A stretch of 64,000 bases of DNA from Phialocephala subalpina (GCA_900073065.1 FJOG01000015.1:815791-879790); one strand, 5' to 3'. Shown: positions 21,337 through 33,357, counted from the stretch's first letter. Numbers and translations: made by a program. The notes: a model not told the origin generated them from the letters alone.

Positions 21337-22822
21337 AGGGCTGTTTGGTATTTGTGCACGAGAGATGATCTAGCGATGAACCACCGGTTCGTGTATTAGG
21401 GAGAGTTGAGACCAGAGGTCGAGCATGGCCCTTGCACTATCAATGTCCTTTCAATGAAAGCTTTTAACACATCAACCCCACGTGATCCATTCTTCATGAA
21501 AACATTTCATTTGTATTGCCCAAGGCCAGGATCAGACTTAACAGCTCGACAAGCTTTGGAAGCTTAGAGATAAGGGAGATGATCAATCCACCTTCTGAGT
21601 TGTAAGACTACTAGCTGATGGTTCTGGAGAGACTAACCACGTGACCCTTCCCGCAAATTGAGATTTGCCCCAAGCTCCTTGAAATTGAAGCCCTTTTATA
21701 GTGACATGAAGTCCAGAAGGCACTTTTCTGGTGTTTCGAGACCTTTCAGCTCATGAGCGTATTCATTAACGACGGAAAGATGCAAACAGATGGCTAATTC
21801 TGAGCTCATCATTTGGAATTCAACAACTAGAACGAGCTTTTGAACAAACATAACGAACACCAAATACCGAGAGAACAGTATCTAGACTTCTAGACGTATT
21901 CGAAATGGCAAGAAAGAATGTGCGACGTGCAACAGAGGCTCTCTTGTGAGATCGAGATGGTGATGCAGCAGGATTACCATAATTTCGTGTGAGATAGTAT
22001 CTCAAAGTGGCATTAGCGGCGTTATGCATCAAGCATTTCGCTGTATTTGGCAATAGTGACACCCAATGAGATTGCAGGTAGACGTCAGGGGTCGAGACTT
22101 ACTAAGCGACGCCTGTATCAGACAGAAGAGTGGGAGCTTCCTTTTTTTGCCTCATTTTCGGATGTGGCAAGAGACGGAAACATCAAAAACGCCATTGTGT
22201 TACATTTTGTCTGTGTTACAGCCTCATATAGTCTTATTAGAGACGTATTTGGCACCGTGTGCTTTCGGCAGTGCGGTAGCGAACAGCAAAATTGGCAGCG
22301 GAAGAACCTTTGAACCTCGACCCTTGACACCAACAAGACGAATAATATCGGACGTCAAGGATTGGAGAAAGCCTAAAGGAGGCACAGAGACATAATTGAA
22401 CCTTCAAAGACATCGGGCTGCCTGGACATGGGAGTGTCTGGACATGCATCTTGCCTGAACTTCCTCGTCGGGATTCTGGCCATACATATCAACATACACA
22501 GTTCCCAAGACAAGCGCTCACCATCCCCTTTTGAGTTAGATTGAGGCACAGATTTAGAGTCTCCAGATTTGACCCTGGAGTGAGGCATCAAGTAAGAGCC
22601 GACCTAGGAATGCTTCGTAGCGTTCCGCAGGGGTCTGCTCCTGACGCCCGCAGCAATGCGGCTGCAGACAACCTGGATGATACAGGTAATCAGAAACTAG
22701 GCGCCGCCCAGTCGGTACTGCGTGGGGTAGGGCTGGAGACAGAAGATGTAGGACAAGGAGTATCTGCACGTTCAACGACCAAGATCCGGACCAAAACTCA
22801 TACCCAACCAATTAAAGCATTG
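21337..22822. other. Intergenic region with no gene seen
   Basis: The frame of the next gene is open back to 22541, but this upstream part shows no zinc cluster or other motif. Short ORFs at 21820 (minus) and 22047 (plus) are unsupported. Confidence 0.45.
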
Positions 22823-24977
22823 ATGATAAATGAACATGCAGTAAACCCAACGCCATCACCTGCACAGCGTCCCTCCGGGCTTCCTTTAAGATTCATCGAC
22901 CAGCAAGAGTTGCGACAACCTTCAGGATCAGACCTTCGGAAAGTGGTACGCTCGCATGCCAGGCGAGATGTTGACTTGAAGCGACGACACATCAGAGATA
23001 CTTTGAAAGCAAGATCGCCGCGGCCATTACTGGTAAAGAAGGTTGACAGGAGGGAATTGCTTCCAACAAGCTCTCGTGATCATGTCACTGATCCGGCTCT
23101 ATCTCGAAGCTCAGTCACCCCACCAGTAGCATCGACCACACGACGCAACGATATTCTTGCCGCATCGTCCCTAAATACATTACGTTTTCTACCACAAGGT
23201 AAGTTACACTCGCTTTTGTAATGTCCCAAATCGTTTCTTCGCTTCTTCCCTATTCCAAGCATGCGCAGATGTCTGACAGTGCGACGAATCAACAGATCGT
23301 TCAGAGCATCCACCATCGCGAAGATATCTACATCAGTCAGACGACCGCAATCGCCCAAATTCTGCTCCACCGAGTAAAATCCAAGATGAATTGCGAGCTT
23401 CAACCGATCTTCGGCTCCTCAGAGTCAAAGATCAAGCCCGCGGGACTGCCAGGAAGCAAATCAGGCCAACTCGTGGCCGTCATCGTTCACTTAACGGCTT
23501 TGTCAACTCACATCCTCAGGAAAACGGTACTTCCACTCCAATAACCCAAATAGAGGTCGCAGGTGATGGAGAACAGACTCTGCGAGAGGTTGCAACCATT
23601 TTCAACTCCCTTGTTGGAGGTTCTTGGCGCCATGATCCGTTCGACATCCACAGCGATCTCAACAGCCCTCGGGTATCTTTCCTACTTTCGCATTGTATGT
23701 CGCTCCTCCGAACTGTTTTACAGAGACTGCTTCTTACTCATGCCTACTAGATAATAGCATTCTCAACACCGTTTGGGTGTCTAGCACGCATCTCGTCTCC
23801 TTCCAGACCTCGAGACGAGAACTGCTCCATGCAACCGTCCTCTTCGCTGCTTCCCACCTCCGAGCAATTACCAACTCAAATGAGTATGACAGAGATATAC
23901 TTCATCACAAAGGTACCTGAGGGAACAACCATTGCTGCACAGGAGCTAAGTCTCTGACAGGAGAGACGATTCGCATCATCAATTCGAGCTTGGACGATCC
24001 TTCACAACGAACGAGCGACGAGATGATTGGCGCCTTGTCGTCATTGATTCTTTATGAGGTCAGCACGGGAATCCATGCAATTTTCCAGGATTGGGCTAAC
24101 AAGTTTTAAGGAATCGTATGGCTCTACACAAATCGCGGCAATACATCGTCAAGGGTTGCAGCAGATCCTTCAGCTTCGATACTCCAAACCCGACCTTGGA
24201 ATTCATCGATTTGTTCAACATCTCCTCGCACAGTAAGAGAACCCTTCCGATCAAAACATCTATATCTGACATCAGTCCAGCCCACCAGGAACCGCAGGGA
24301 GATCGAAGGGACAGACCACTGAAAGTAACACCACTTGGGACACATATCCAGGGTCAAGAAGGACGCCACTCGGCCATGTGGTGACCACGTCCTTCCTTTG
24401 GCTCACGGAAACGGCAATACAATTTGAAAGCGCATCATACAGAATTGAAGATGTCAACCAGGTTCGGCACGATATTGAAGAGTTTCTAGAACTGTGTCCC
24501 CACTACCAGAAGTCCAACCTTTCTTTCGGTTTCCGCTCGTGGCTTCTCGCTTCCATGGTCTACCTACACGTTGCCATTGTGCCAGCATCTGAAGCATACC
24601 CACTTCCGCGAAGTGAACAAGAAATCGTCGCTCAGCTAAAGAGTGTCTTCTACCAATCTGACAGGGAACAACTTGATCTTGAAACGCCTTCTCCCTGCTC
24701 TCCACGACTATGGGTTTTGATGTTGAACGGGCTATATGCGAGAACAAATGATGTAGTGCTGCTTGGAAGTCCCGAGAAGTTGGATCTGAGCACAGTCTCG
24801 TCACTTCATTGGTGTCGAGCACAGTTGCTATTGAGAGATATACCATGGGCTGAACGACGATACAAACTTGAGCCTCCGATTGAAGACGATTGGGAATGGG
24901 TGAAGGCGAACGGATTTTGGAGGGACAGTGTGTCGAGATGGAACAATCAGCATGAGGACTTGATAGAACTACCTTGA
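22823..24977 (+). CDS. Fungal-specific transcription factor domain protein (Fungal_trans_2 type), six exons
   Basis: My gene model is 22823-23198, about 23296-23694, 23751-23912, 23961-24058, 24111-24232 and 24281-24977; it sums to 1854 nt (617 aa) and stays in frame. Introns have good signals: GTAAGT at 23199, GTATGT at 23695 with a CTAG acceptor, GTACCT/GACAG, GTCAGC with a GCTAAC branch, and GTAAGA. Exon 1 holds the motif FIDQQELRQPS to VVRSHARRDVDLKRRH, usual near the N terminus of this family. Exon 3 has LLSHY across the splice and LLHATVLFAASHLRAI, exon 5 YGSTQIAAIHRQGLQQ, and exon 6 LWVLMLNGLYAR. No Zn2Cys6 cluster is encoded in the model or the 280 bp before it, so this is probably a cluster-less relative of PF11951 regulators. 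The exact exon 2 acceptor is uncertain (23295 or 23304). Confidence 0.75.
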
Positions 24978-25605
24978 ACTTAGAATGCAGAGCAGCAATG
25001 CAAAAGTTTGTTCTGGGCAACTTTGAATTGGCAAATCAGTTGAAGTTTATCGTATGCTGCTAGACTCGCAGATCTTGTTGCGCTTGCTCAAGCACAAAGC
25101 AGAGAATTTCAATGCTTGCAAAGATCGTACAAAAGGTAATACTTTGAAGACCGTTGGAGAAAAGATCTTACAAAAGGGGGGATGAAGGTCTAGACCGATC
25201 ATGTGACTTGCCCCACCTTCCTAATTGGGACGAGCTTCACCACCGAAACTTCGTAACACAATCTCCAAAGAAGACCCCGTGAAAGCACGATTTTCGAGAG
25301 CTTTTGCTGCCAGTTACCATCCGAGAAGAGCCTCCAGACGACATCCTGAAAATAGGTCCGAAGGGAACTAGTCTTAGTTCCTACTTCTACCCCGCTACCC
25401 CGCGTCCCCGCCTCAAGCCGAAGCTCGCTTGTTCCTGCCTATATCAACAACGAACGTGCTTTGACTTCTTGCCTTGTTTCCCAATACTTCCCTTACTCAA
25501 CTCTCATCTTCAATCTCCAAATATTTCTAACGCGGTCTCTTCACCAAAAAATCAGACAAACCCTATCCGCACTTCCGCAATCACATTCTCCCCAAAACCA
25601 GCAAG

Positions 25606-25860
25606 ATGCCACCAAAGCAAGCCGCCGGTCCTTCCCCCAGCGCTCCCAGTGCCAAGCCTGAGGTCCAACCCAAAGACAAATCCGACTATCAGTACTTGAA
25701 GGAAGGTGGATGGAAGGACATGAACCACTTTATGCTCTCGTACAACCTCAGAATGTACAAGGATGATGATGTTCAGGAGGCCAAGAGCATATTGAAGGCT
25801 TTTAAGGAGGGTGATCAATATCAATGGGAGGAGAGGCAGAAGGAAAAGGCACAGAAGTGA
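25606..25860 (+). CDS. Small conserved fungal protein of unknown function (84 aa)
   Basis: The intact ORF encodes a Pro/Ala/Ser leader and a compact helical core: DKSDYQYLKEGGWKDMN, HFMLSYNLRMYKDDD, VQEAKSILKAFKEGDQ and WEERQKEK. A related copy lies 1 kb downstream at 26642, and a more distant one may be at 27109. Just after the TGA, a sequence with GTAAGG (25871), GCTAAC and CTCAG (25920) looks like a 50-nt intron in the 3' UTR; a similar arrangement follows the second copy. No signal peptide or membrane segment is visible. I do not know the family name or function. Confidence 0.8.
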   Translation: MPPKQAAGPSPSAPSAKPEVQPKDKSDYQYLKEGGWKDMNHFMLSYNLRMYKDDDVQEAKSILKAFKEGDQYQWEERQKEKAQK

Positions 25861-26641
25861 ATCGGCTCAAGTAAGGCCGACTTCGAAGGCAAGGCATCAA
25901 TGCTAACATGGCTCGGCCTCAGCTCTTGGCTGCTCCAAAGCTCCAGTTCTGGTCGGGCACCCTACAGTTATTTCATAAGCATTGCTGCGTTTTTTCGAGA
26001 ACGGATGTTATAAATTTGGAGGATGCGAGGTTGGAGCACGAAGCTATTGGGGAGGAGGGGGGGTTGGGGGTTGCAGGAATACTGAACCATTGGCATTGAT
26101 GTCCGTTCGGCTCATTCGAAATGAATAAACCACCATTCATCAATCTCCCATTTTCTTAGTATATCTTCTATGCGTTTGCAAAAGCCCCTCAGATGATATT
26201 GTTCTCAAGTTCTTCAATGTAGCAACATGATTTATAAGCAATCATTCCATGTCCATGCCCACCTGACCCGACCCCTCACCTTTGCACGCTGTACACTTCC
26301 TGCAGACCAAACTCCTGTAGATCAAACATCGCGGGATGATCTTTCAGGAGGTAGTAGTATTGATTTGCAATGCCAGTGCTTGAGTCTTGCGTGCATTGGA
26401 AGCAGGTGCTTCAGGCAGCTATACGGCAGTCATACGCTCCTTCCCGGTCACACGCTAGGCGCGCTTGCTCCTTCCCAGGCATATAACAACGCAACTTCTC
26501 TCCAAGCTCACTCTACAAAGCTATTCAATCAAGTCACAGATCCAGAATCTAGCTCTCCAAAATCCTCCGCATCTCTAAAACCGGTCAAAGATCCCTGCGA
26601 AAGCCTCTCCAACTTCCACAAACGACAGCAACATTAGCAAG

Positions 26642-26899
26642 ATGGCTCCAAAGCAAGAGAAATCCTCACCTTCGAAGAAATCCGGCGACTCCTCCTCCAA
26701 GGATGCCTCTACCACTTAACCTAAGGATAGATCAGACTACAGCATAGTCAAGGAGGGTGGATACGGCAACATGAAGAACTTCGCGGAGTCTCACGGCCTG
26801 CGTCTCCACAACGGCGAAGATGTTCAGGAGGCCAAGGCAATCCTCGATGTTTTCAGAGAGTATGACCGAAGAGCTTGGGAGGAGCAGCAAAAGAAGTAG
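26642..26899 (+). pseudogene. Paralogue of the 84-aa protein with one nonsense codon
   Basis: Starting at the ATG at 26642, the frame reads MAPKQEKSSPSKKSG, meets TAA at 26717-26719, then continues open as PKDRSDYSIVKEGGYGN, MKNFAESHGLRLHNG and EDVQEAKAILDVFREYD to TAG at 26897. The intact neighbour (25606) has CAA (Gln) at exactly the stop position, within the shared string PKD(K/R)SDY, so a single C-to-T change in a CpA context inactivated this copy. The rest of the ORF shows no other damage, so the loss looks recent, or the TAA is read through or bypassed by an unseen start. Candidate intron signals (GTAAGT, GCTAAC, ATAGCAG) follow the final stop, as in the intact copy. Confidence 0.75.
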
Positions 26900-27108
26900 A
26901 TGGTCAGGAGTAAGTTCTGTTCCCAAGGCTTAGAGAGATATTTTGCTAACCTGGATAGCAGGAGGAGTTCAATGTTCCAGGAGGCTTGGGGCATTCTGGG
27001 AGCATTCTTGGGGCAGGGGAAAAGGATCAATTGGTAGCATTAGTCTTGAACAGTTCTGAGTGCAAGACTACAATCTATCAATGTCCGAGAGATCTCAGTA
27101 CTTTACCA

Positions 27109-27531
27109 TCAATCAAACAAGTTTTTCATCACTCTTGCATGGTGCTCCTCCTCTCTCTTTCGGCGGAGTTGCTTCTCACCCAGGAACTCATCGGAATCGA
27201 TTTCCACCCTCTGCATGCTGCCGCCCCCGCTCATAACCCCCAATGCTTTCAACTCCTCCTCCCCCGTGATTTGCCCCTTGATGTCCTTATTCCCCATAAC
27301 TCCCAACTCCCTCTCCCATTTCCGTTGTAGATTGTACCTATGTTGGTCCAACATTGTCCGTGCTTGTGCGAAGTGGCCCGCGGCGGAGAATCGGAGGCGG
27401 TGGGACTTCATGAAGGAGTGGATGTTCGCGTGCCCGAGGGACTTCAGGAGTTCTTGTTGGGTGAGGTGTTTTGGTTGTTTGTTCGTGGGTGGAGCTCTGA
27501 AAGCAGTGGGGTGGAACGCGGTGGGCTGCAT
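27109..27531 (-). CDS. Putative small protein, distant relative of the 84-aa family
   Basis: The first true ATG is at 27531 (MQPTAFHPTAFRAPP), giving 140 aa; the frame extends to 27639 only through non-ATG codons. The core LLKSLGHANIHSFMKSHRLR followed by QARTMLDQHRYNLQRKW parallels the pattern of the 84-aa proteins upstream (LKEGGW...HFMLSYNLR...EAKSILKAF), with the same spacing of the FM/LR helix and the following Ala/Leu helix. The C-terminal half (MSGGGSMQRVEIDSDEFLG, then KRKREEEHHARVMKN-like basic-acidic sequence) has no counterpart in them. Opposite orientation and divergence suggest an old inverted duplicate. Function is unknown. Confidence 0.5.
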   Translation of the reverse strand: MQPTAFHPTAFRAPPTNKQPKHLTQQELLKSLGHANIHSFMKSHRLRFSAAGHFAQARTMLDQHRYNLQRKWERELGVMGNKDIKGQITGEEELKALGVMSGGGSMQRVEIDSDEFLGEKQLRRKREEEHHARVMKNLFD

Positions 27532-28174
27532 GATGTCCTTTGTTTGCTGGGACTTTGTGATTTGTGGATGTGGATCTGGCCGAGGTGGTGGGCTGGTGGT
27601 GGTGAACGGAAATGTAGGTGATATGCGCGACGAAAACACTTCGCATTTATCAGCGATAGATCACTTCCAATGTCCCACGTTCAACAGGACATTCATTCGG
27701 AGCTCAGAAAGTCTTAAATTCGGGAGGCTGATGAGCTAGACCTCTAATATAATGGTGATCTACTGTTCATGCCGCTTTCAATGTCCCGCGGTTAGAGGGA
27801 CTTCCATATAGAAGGAAACTTAGGTTCAAGAGCTGTCAATTCCTGCTACTAAGTGGGTGTAGTGTTTCTGGTCCAACATCTTCTAGGTCTTGCAGAGGCC
27901 ACGAATTGCTGAACCCATCCTTCATATCTCCTCCCCTCCCTCCTCCGCCCTTCATATCGTCCCTCTAGGGAAACTCAGTGATATAGAAGCTTGTGGAGTT
28001 CATTGGCTTTGGACGGTATTCTCCAAGATCGGTAACAAGTCTGGCAGAAAGTTAGCACGCACACTCATCTCAAAGTGTACAGGGAGATCTTACTTGGCTT
28101 CCTCTCTATACCAAAGTCCGTATGCCATATATTCTCTCTTGATATCATAGATCTCTCCTGTAGTTCGATGCTTC

Positions 28175-28477
28175 TTATACCCAGCGGGGGGGGGGGCGAG
28201 TAGGAAGCACATCTCCCAATCCTTCCGGCCTATCATTCCATCTGAATACCCACGTCTGAGATCTTGTCAACTGAGTGTGAAGATTGTCAATGAGCTCGAA
28301 GGTGATGGCTTCGGATGACTGGGCATGGTCCTTGTGCTTCTCTTTGATGATCAGCTTGTACTCGCCCTTGCTGCACTCATAGTTGCTGTGAAGGTTGGTG
28401 TTGCTGTCGAAGACTGGGATGGAAGCGCGTCGTTGAGCGTGAACGTCGCGAGAATTGTATGGAGGTTGAGATGCCAT
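28175..28477 (-). CDS. Hypothetical small protein (100 aa)
   Basis: From the ATG at 28477 the ORF reads MASQPPYNSRDVHAQRRAS, then SNYECSKGEYKLIIKEKHK and TFELIDNLHTQLTRSQTWVF. Regular alternation of charged and hydrophobic residues suggests real coding. Near the C terminus it runs through a homopolymer of about eleven G (28185-28195 on the plus strand), encoding Pro-Pro-Pro, so the last ten residues depend on the exact length of that tract. I do not recognise the family. It lies close to the small-protein genes but shows no similarity to them. Confidence 0.5.
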   Translation of the reverse strand: MASQPPYNSRDVHAQRRASIPVFDSNTNLHSNYECSKGEYKLIIKEKHKDHAQSSEAITFELIDNLHTQLTRSQTWVFRWNDRPEGLGDVLPTRPPPRWV

Positions 28478-29673
28478 CGTTGACGCGATTTTATGGTATG
28501 AGTTGCGTAGCTCTGCTATCGAGAGTGTGGGAGGAGGGTTCGAGTGTGAAAGGATTTGCGATGTTGCGTGGAGGACTCGGTCGAGGTGTAATTCTGACGG
28601 AGTGGGTGGTCGCGCTAGAAGCGATGTAAACAATGCGATAGAACTAGCACCGAAAGTCCCGCAAACCGCAAAGAACTTTCAAGTCTGATCCTGACGTATT
28701 CTCATTTCAGTCGTCGACCGAACCAAGCGTGTATTCAGTAGATAATTGGGTATCCCACGTTCAAATGTCGTCGCCCCTTTTTAGCTCGGAACCACATTTC
28801 ATTGGCGCTGCAGCCGAGACCCCTGCGGCCGCATTTGATCTTGGGACACCCAACCATCAGCAACGAACCTCTTAAACGATACTGAAGGGAACATTGATCA
28901 ATTTTCTATTATTGTTCGTTCATTTCAGATACCTGCTTGATAATGTCCCCTTGAGCAGACAATTTGCGCAACAAAAAGTCCACCAGCTATCTTGCGAATT
29001 CCTGATACGTTCGAAATGCTGCACTGAGATGACGACTTGGAACCACTGGCTCGATAGACCTTAAGCAACATATCTCCAATCCTTTGAGAAGCTTTTAGTA
29101 TCACAATCCGCTCACATTTTTCAAGTGTTTTTTTTTATATTACTCCAGCTCTAGCTAGCACCTAGTCCGTGCGTGCTGAGCAGCGAAAGGGCTTCAGGTA
29201 GGTAAGTTAAGAAGACAACCTGAGATTAATTTCACAGGTCTTCGACGAAGAAAGGAATCTGTGATATTGGCGGAGATTTTAAATGTTTTTTGAGAGACCA
29301 TGTTCCCAACCAGAAAGCGAAATGAAGAACTTCAAAGAGGAAGCTTACTAAACAATTGCCAAGCATGGGGTTTCTCCACATTTCAAAAATTAGTTCCTGC
29401 GTCATCAGCAAAACTCCTCCCATCATCGACATCTCAATTGCCATGCCTGCCATCGAGGCACTCCAATCAGATTCGATGTTGATGGCATCTGCAAGGGATA
29501 AACGGCCTCCGGATAGCTTCATTCTGCAGGCTGGAAGGAGCTACGTAATCCTGAGATCATTAGCATTGAACAGAGACCTGCCGAGCTGCCGCAGTTGAGT
29601 ATATTTCTCTTTGCCTCTTTTCCTCTTCTAGCTTCTCTGCCTCATCCTTCTTGGTCCCTTTCCATTGTTCAAA
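28478..29673. other. Intergenic region upstream of the MRJP-like gene
   Basis: No supported gene. A minus ORF at 29232-29522 has hydrophobic segments but no recognisable motif and overlaps the likely promoter of the gene at 29674. A T-run lies near 29130. Confidence 0.45.
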
Positions 29674-31096
29674 ATGAAGAGATTTACAGCAGCTTCTTTG
29701 GCAGCAATTACTAGCATAACCGCAGCGCAGAACTCTACGAACTTCAACACGACCATCAACGGCACATTCAGTACGACTGGCTCTCGAAACGTACGATACG
29801 ATACTGGCACATACGGCCCCCCGGTCGAAGAGTTCCATTACTACTACAACCAATGGCCAATCGGACTGGCTGCCTCCAGCACCGGCAGAGTCTTCGCATG
29901 CTACACTCGAGGTGCTTATTCCTACACACTCGGCGAAATCGTGAACCAAACTGCAGAAGCTCCTTATCCGTCGCTCGAACTCAATACTCCACAAGGTGGC
30001 CTATACACTACGACGAATGGCATTCAATTTGGCAGCAATGATCAGACAACCTTCATCTCTGTCCAAGCTCTGTATATCACACCAGACGATACACTATGGG
30101 TGCTCGACACCGGCAGACCTACCATCAACGAATCACAAGCGCCGAGCATGCCATACGCTGCCCCAGGAGGACCGAAGCTCGTCGCTATCAATCTCTCGAA
30201 TAACTCGATTGCACGAACCTATACCTTCCCTCCGAACGTCCATTACCCCGATTCCTACATGAACGACTTACGATTCGATATGCGACCTAACGTCACGGAA
30301 TCAGGTGGAGGAATAGCATATATTGTTGACTCGAGCAATGAGGGCAGAACAGGATTCATAATGGTTGACTTGGCTACTGGCGAGAGCTGGAGACAATTAT
30401 CGCAGCATCCGAGCACATTGAGGACATATGCAGATGTGCCGAGCTACAATGGCATACCGTTTTATTTTCGGCAGTCGGGAAGTTCATTGGGCTTTCAGCA
30501 GGAAGGTCTGGACGGAGCAGAGTTGAGTTTATATGGCAATGTAAGTTTTGAGCTGTTCGTTCGAGCCGGGACTGGAAACTAACAGCTCGTAAGGTGATGT
30601 ACTACTCCCCTCTTACATCCGACTATCTCTACTCCATCGAGACGACCTACCTCCGAGCGAATCCGAAGAACGATACACTGTCTGCGAAGCGTGCCTTTGA
30701 CAACGTAAAAACCCTTGGCGAGCGGGGTGGGAACGCAAATGGATTCTCGTCTGACAGTTTGGGAAATATCTACATGTTGATGCCTACCGAGAATGCCATC
30801 TATATATACAAGTATGCCTTTCCAAAGCCCGGAAACAAGCAAGATGCTAATATTGCTATAGTGATACCACCCTACAAGCAAAGCCCTACGTCCGAGATCC
30901 ACGAATCATCTGGCCTGACAGCGCGAATGTTGGGTTTGATGGATATATCTATTTCAATATTAATCAGCTGCCGTACCAGCCTGATTGGAATGATAGTGTG
31001 GATGGGAGGCAATATCCTGGGTTGATTTTGAGGAGCAAGTTGCCGGATGGGGCGAGCAAGAATATGATTCTGGGGCCTTCGACAAATACCACCTAA
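29674..31096 (+). CDS. Secreted yellow/major-royal-jelly-protein-like protein
   Basis: Three exons: 29674-30540, 30594-30811 and 30862-31096. The introns are 53 nt (GTAAGT, ACTAAC branch, GTAAG acceptor) and 50 nt (GTATGC, GCTAAT branch, TATAG), and the joined frame is open to TAA at 31094. The ATG at 29674 gives a signal peptide (MKRFTAASLAAITSITAAQ). The mature protein has many N-glycosylation sites (NSTN, NTTINGT) and the MRJP pattern: YYYNQWPIGLAASSTGRVFA, LYITPDDTLWVLDTGRP, YMNDLRFDMRP, GGIAYIVDSSNEGRTGF and GYIYFNINQLPY near the C terminus. The family (PF03022) folds as a six-bladed propeller; fungal members are secreted and of unknown activity, although some insect yellow proteins act in melanin metabolism. 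Confidence 0.92.
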
Positions 31097-31258
31097 TGAA
31101 AATACGTGTTGATTGTCTTGTGTTCATCTTGGTATTTTCAGTTAACCTTTTGGTCTTCTTCTGGTAGTCCCTGCTCTACTCGGACAATCGAGGTTTAAAC
31201 TAGATTCAACCAAGAGAAGAATTCATATCATAACCATGAGCTTGACCCTTGGTGGCTT

Positions 31259-32200
31259 CTAGTCCGCGTAATTTCCATCACCACCTGATAGAATCAAGAA
31301 TTCTTTCGCTAGGTCCATCATCGCACCTCGTGTCTTTATATCTGCAGTGAAAAAATTGTTGATGTCGTCTCCGTCAAACCCTATCGCTGTCACTGCTTTG
31401 CGCTGATCGCCCCAGCGTTCTTGGTTGATATGGACGGCAATGTTCGGGTCAAAGACCATCGGCCGAGTCAGACCAAGCTCGTAACGAGCTGGTAAGCCTC
31501 CAGCTTCTTTCGCCATGTAGATTATGATCTCCTCGATCGGGTTCTTTGGCATCTTTCCTAGCAGCAAGTCAAGCATCCGTTGATTTATACATTGCAGGTC
31601 TCAATCAAATGCAACGCGTTTAACGCATTTGTGCTTTCCAAGCTCAGCATAGAGGATCTCTGCGGTCTTTTCTTCTCCAGTTCTGATATCAGGATCTGGT
31701 TGAATAGGACAGATCGTGTCAAGTTCCCAGTTGACGTAGCTATTTGATGGCGGCTCGAGGATGCGATTGTCCATACATGCGATCGAGATGGTGCCAAATT
31801 CAGGAGAGTGTTGTGTCAAACCAACTTCGCGGGCTTCTTGGCAAGCATTTAAGATTGGAGAAACCCCCTGATCACGTTCGTACTTGAATTTTCTTGAATG
31901 AGTTTGGTCATGTCCTTCAGATATGTCAGTGCCCGCGGCGTTGACAAGGAATTCGATTCGCAAGTCGACCACTCGGGCTTGGGTGCAGACTTCCTCCCAG
32001 ATCTTGAGTCTGAGCTCAGTAGGTAGCTCAGGGAAGCAGTTGAAGGTGGTGTAATCTTCTGGTGCGCCTTGCTCAGGTGCGTTCTCAAGGTGTGATGGAA
32101 GTATCGGGCGTAGAAGCACCAAGCAAGCTTCTTTCCAGATCTTCAGACGAAGTTCGATGGGAGTTTCGGGAAGCAGGTGAAGGTAGCCATGAAAGGGTCT
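31259..32200 (-). pseudogene. 2EXR-domain gene, copy A, with internal stop and duplicated box
   Basis: The minus frame reads a first 2EXR-like box (LLPETPIELRLKIWKEAC, about 32180-32130), then about 30 residues later a second (FNCFPELPTELRLKIWEEVC, about 32050-31990). Typical family sequence follows: NACQEAREVGLTQHSPEFGT, a YVNWELDTI strand and KCVKRVAFD. In the same frame TGA occurs at 31601-31603, after which it stays open to 31259 (LLGKMPKNPIEEIIIYMAKE). 2EXR proteins are abundant fungal proteins with F-box-like N-terminal motifs and unknown function. The stop suggests inactivation; no intron removes it cleanly. The double box suggests an unequal duplication. The start codon is unclear. 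Confidence 0.65.
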
Positions 32201-33357
32201 TGGGGTGTATAGGAGGTGTCCGTCATCTTGTCGATATTTCTGGAGGGTAGTTATGATCTGTTGCTTATCTGTTGAATAACATATTTAGCTAATCTTGCTC
32301 CTTGTAGTTGGTGGAAGCACAGAGAGAAAACTTACCGAGAGATCATGCACATGAGATCTTGATTCTTGTCAGAAAGTAGGAGACTGAGAGCAGTGAAAGT
32401 GTACCAGGGTAGGTCGGACAACGGAAAATCGTTGCTAAGTTGAAGTATTGAGGGCTGACGTAGCGCTATGTTGAAGTGTTGAGGTCGAAGAGGATGCGGA
32501 ACTGAGGTGCTAGCTGGATTCGGTTGCACGTCCATGAAAAATTTGCGTGTGCGCTTGTCGGAGTCAAGTTGTGTTCGAAAAGAGGATGTTGCGGCCAGGT
32601 GAATGTATTTTAGTACGCTGGACTCAAGGCGTGATCGGAGTATCAATTTTGTGGTTAGGAGGAGTCGAGGATTGTCGAGAAAAACGAGTCGAGCCGCCAC
32701 TTTTTATTCCACTGGGTGTTAACTAAAAGCTTGCACGTGCGCCTTTCTTGAAGGGTTATTATTCGAAAATAGGAGATTGACGCCCTGATAATGTACTTGA
32801 GTACCTGGGACAACGGAAGCCAATACGGCGTTGAAGTGTTGTGGCGTGTGTTGCGATGTCGAGGTATCGAGAAGGTTACGGACTCGAGGAGCTAGAATTG
32901 AATGGGATTAGAGTTGAGACCTAACTTGGTAAGCGAAGCTACTGGCTTTGAATAATTTATATTGTCCTTGATTTATATGGAAATTCTAGAGAAAAGACGG
33001 CAAGTACACTCGCACCTAACGTACGCACTTCCGTCCTATACTGCACTACCCTCACTAAAATGCTTGATTGCTCCTTAAAATAACTTCACACAAGATTGCG
33101 TATTTGGATCGAGCCCTAATGCTCCAAAGAGGACGAATAAGAAACAAAGCGCTTTTCATTCTTTAAGAATTGCATGTGGCAAGCCCGAAGGAGTTTCTAT
33201 ACATAAGTATGCGCCTTGTGAAAGATCCAACAACTTCCCTATCCCAAGTGCGCCCGCCCATCTGCCCAGATTATATGCCGCTCAAATGCCTCTATTATGA
33301 GTGCGTAGGTACGTCCTGCTACAATATCCTCACGATGGATCCAAGTTGCACTCTCTT
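32201..33357. other. Region between two 2EXR relics
   Basis: A minus ORF at 32332-32700 has no recognisable domain. The rest is AT-rich and holds no supported feature. Confidence 0.4.

Noticed and set aside
29232..29522. 96-aa minus ORF as a membrane protein gene
   Set aside because: It lies in the promoter of the MRJP-like gene, has no recognisable motif and no supporting context.
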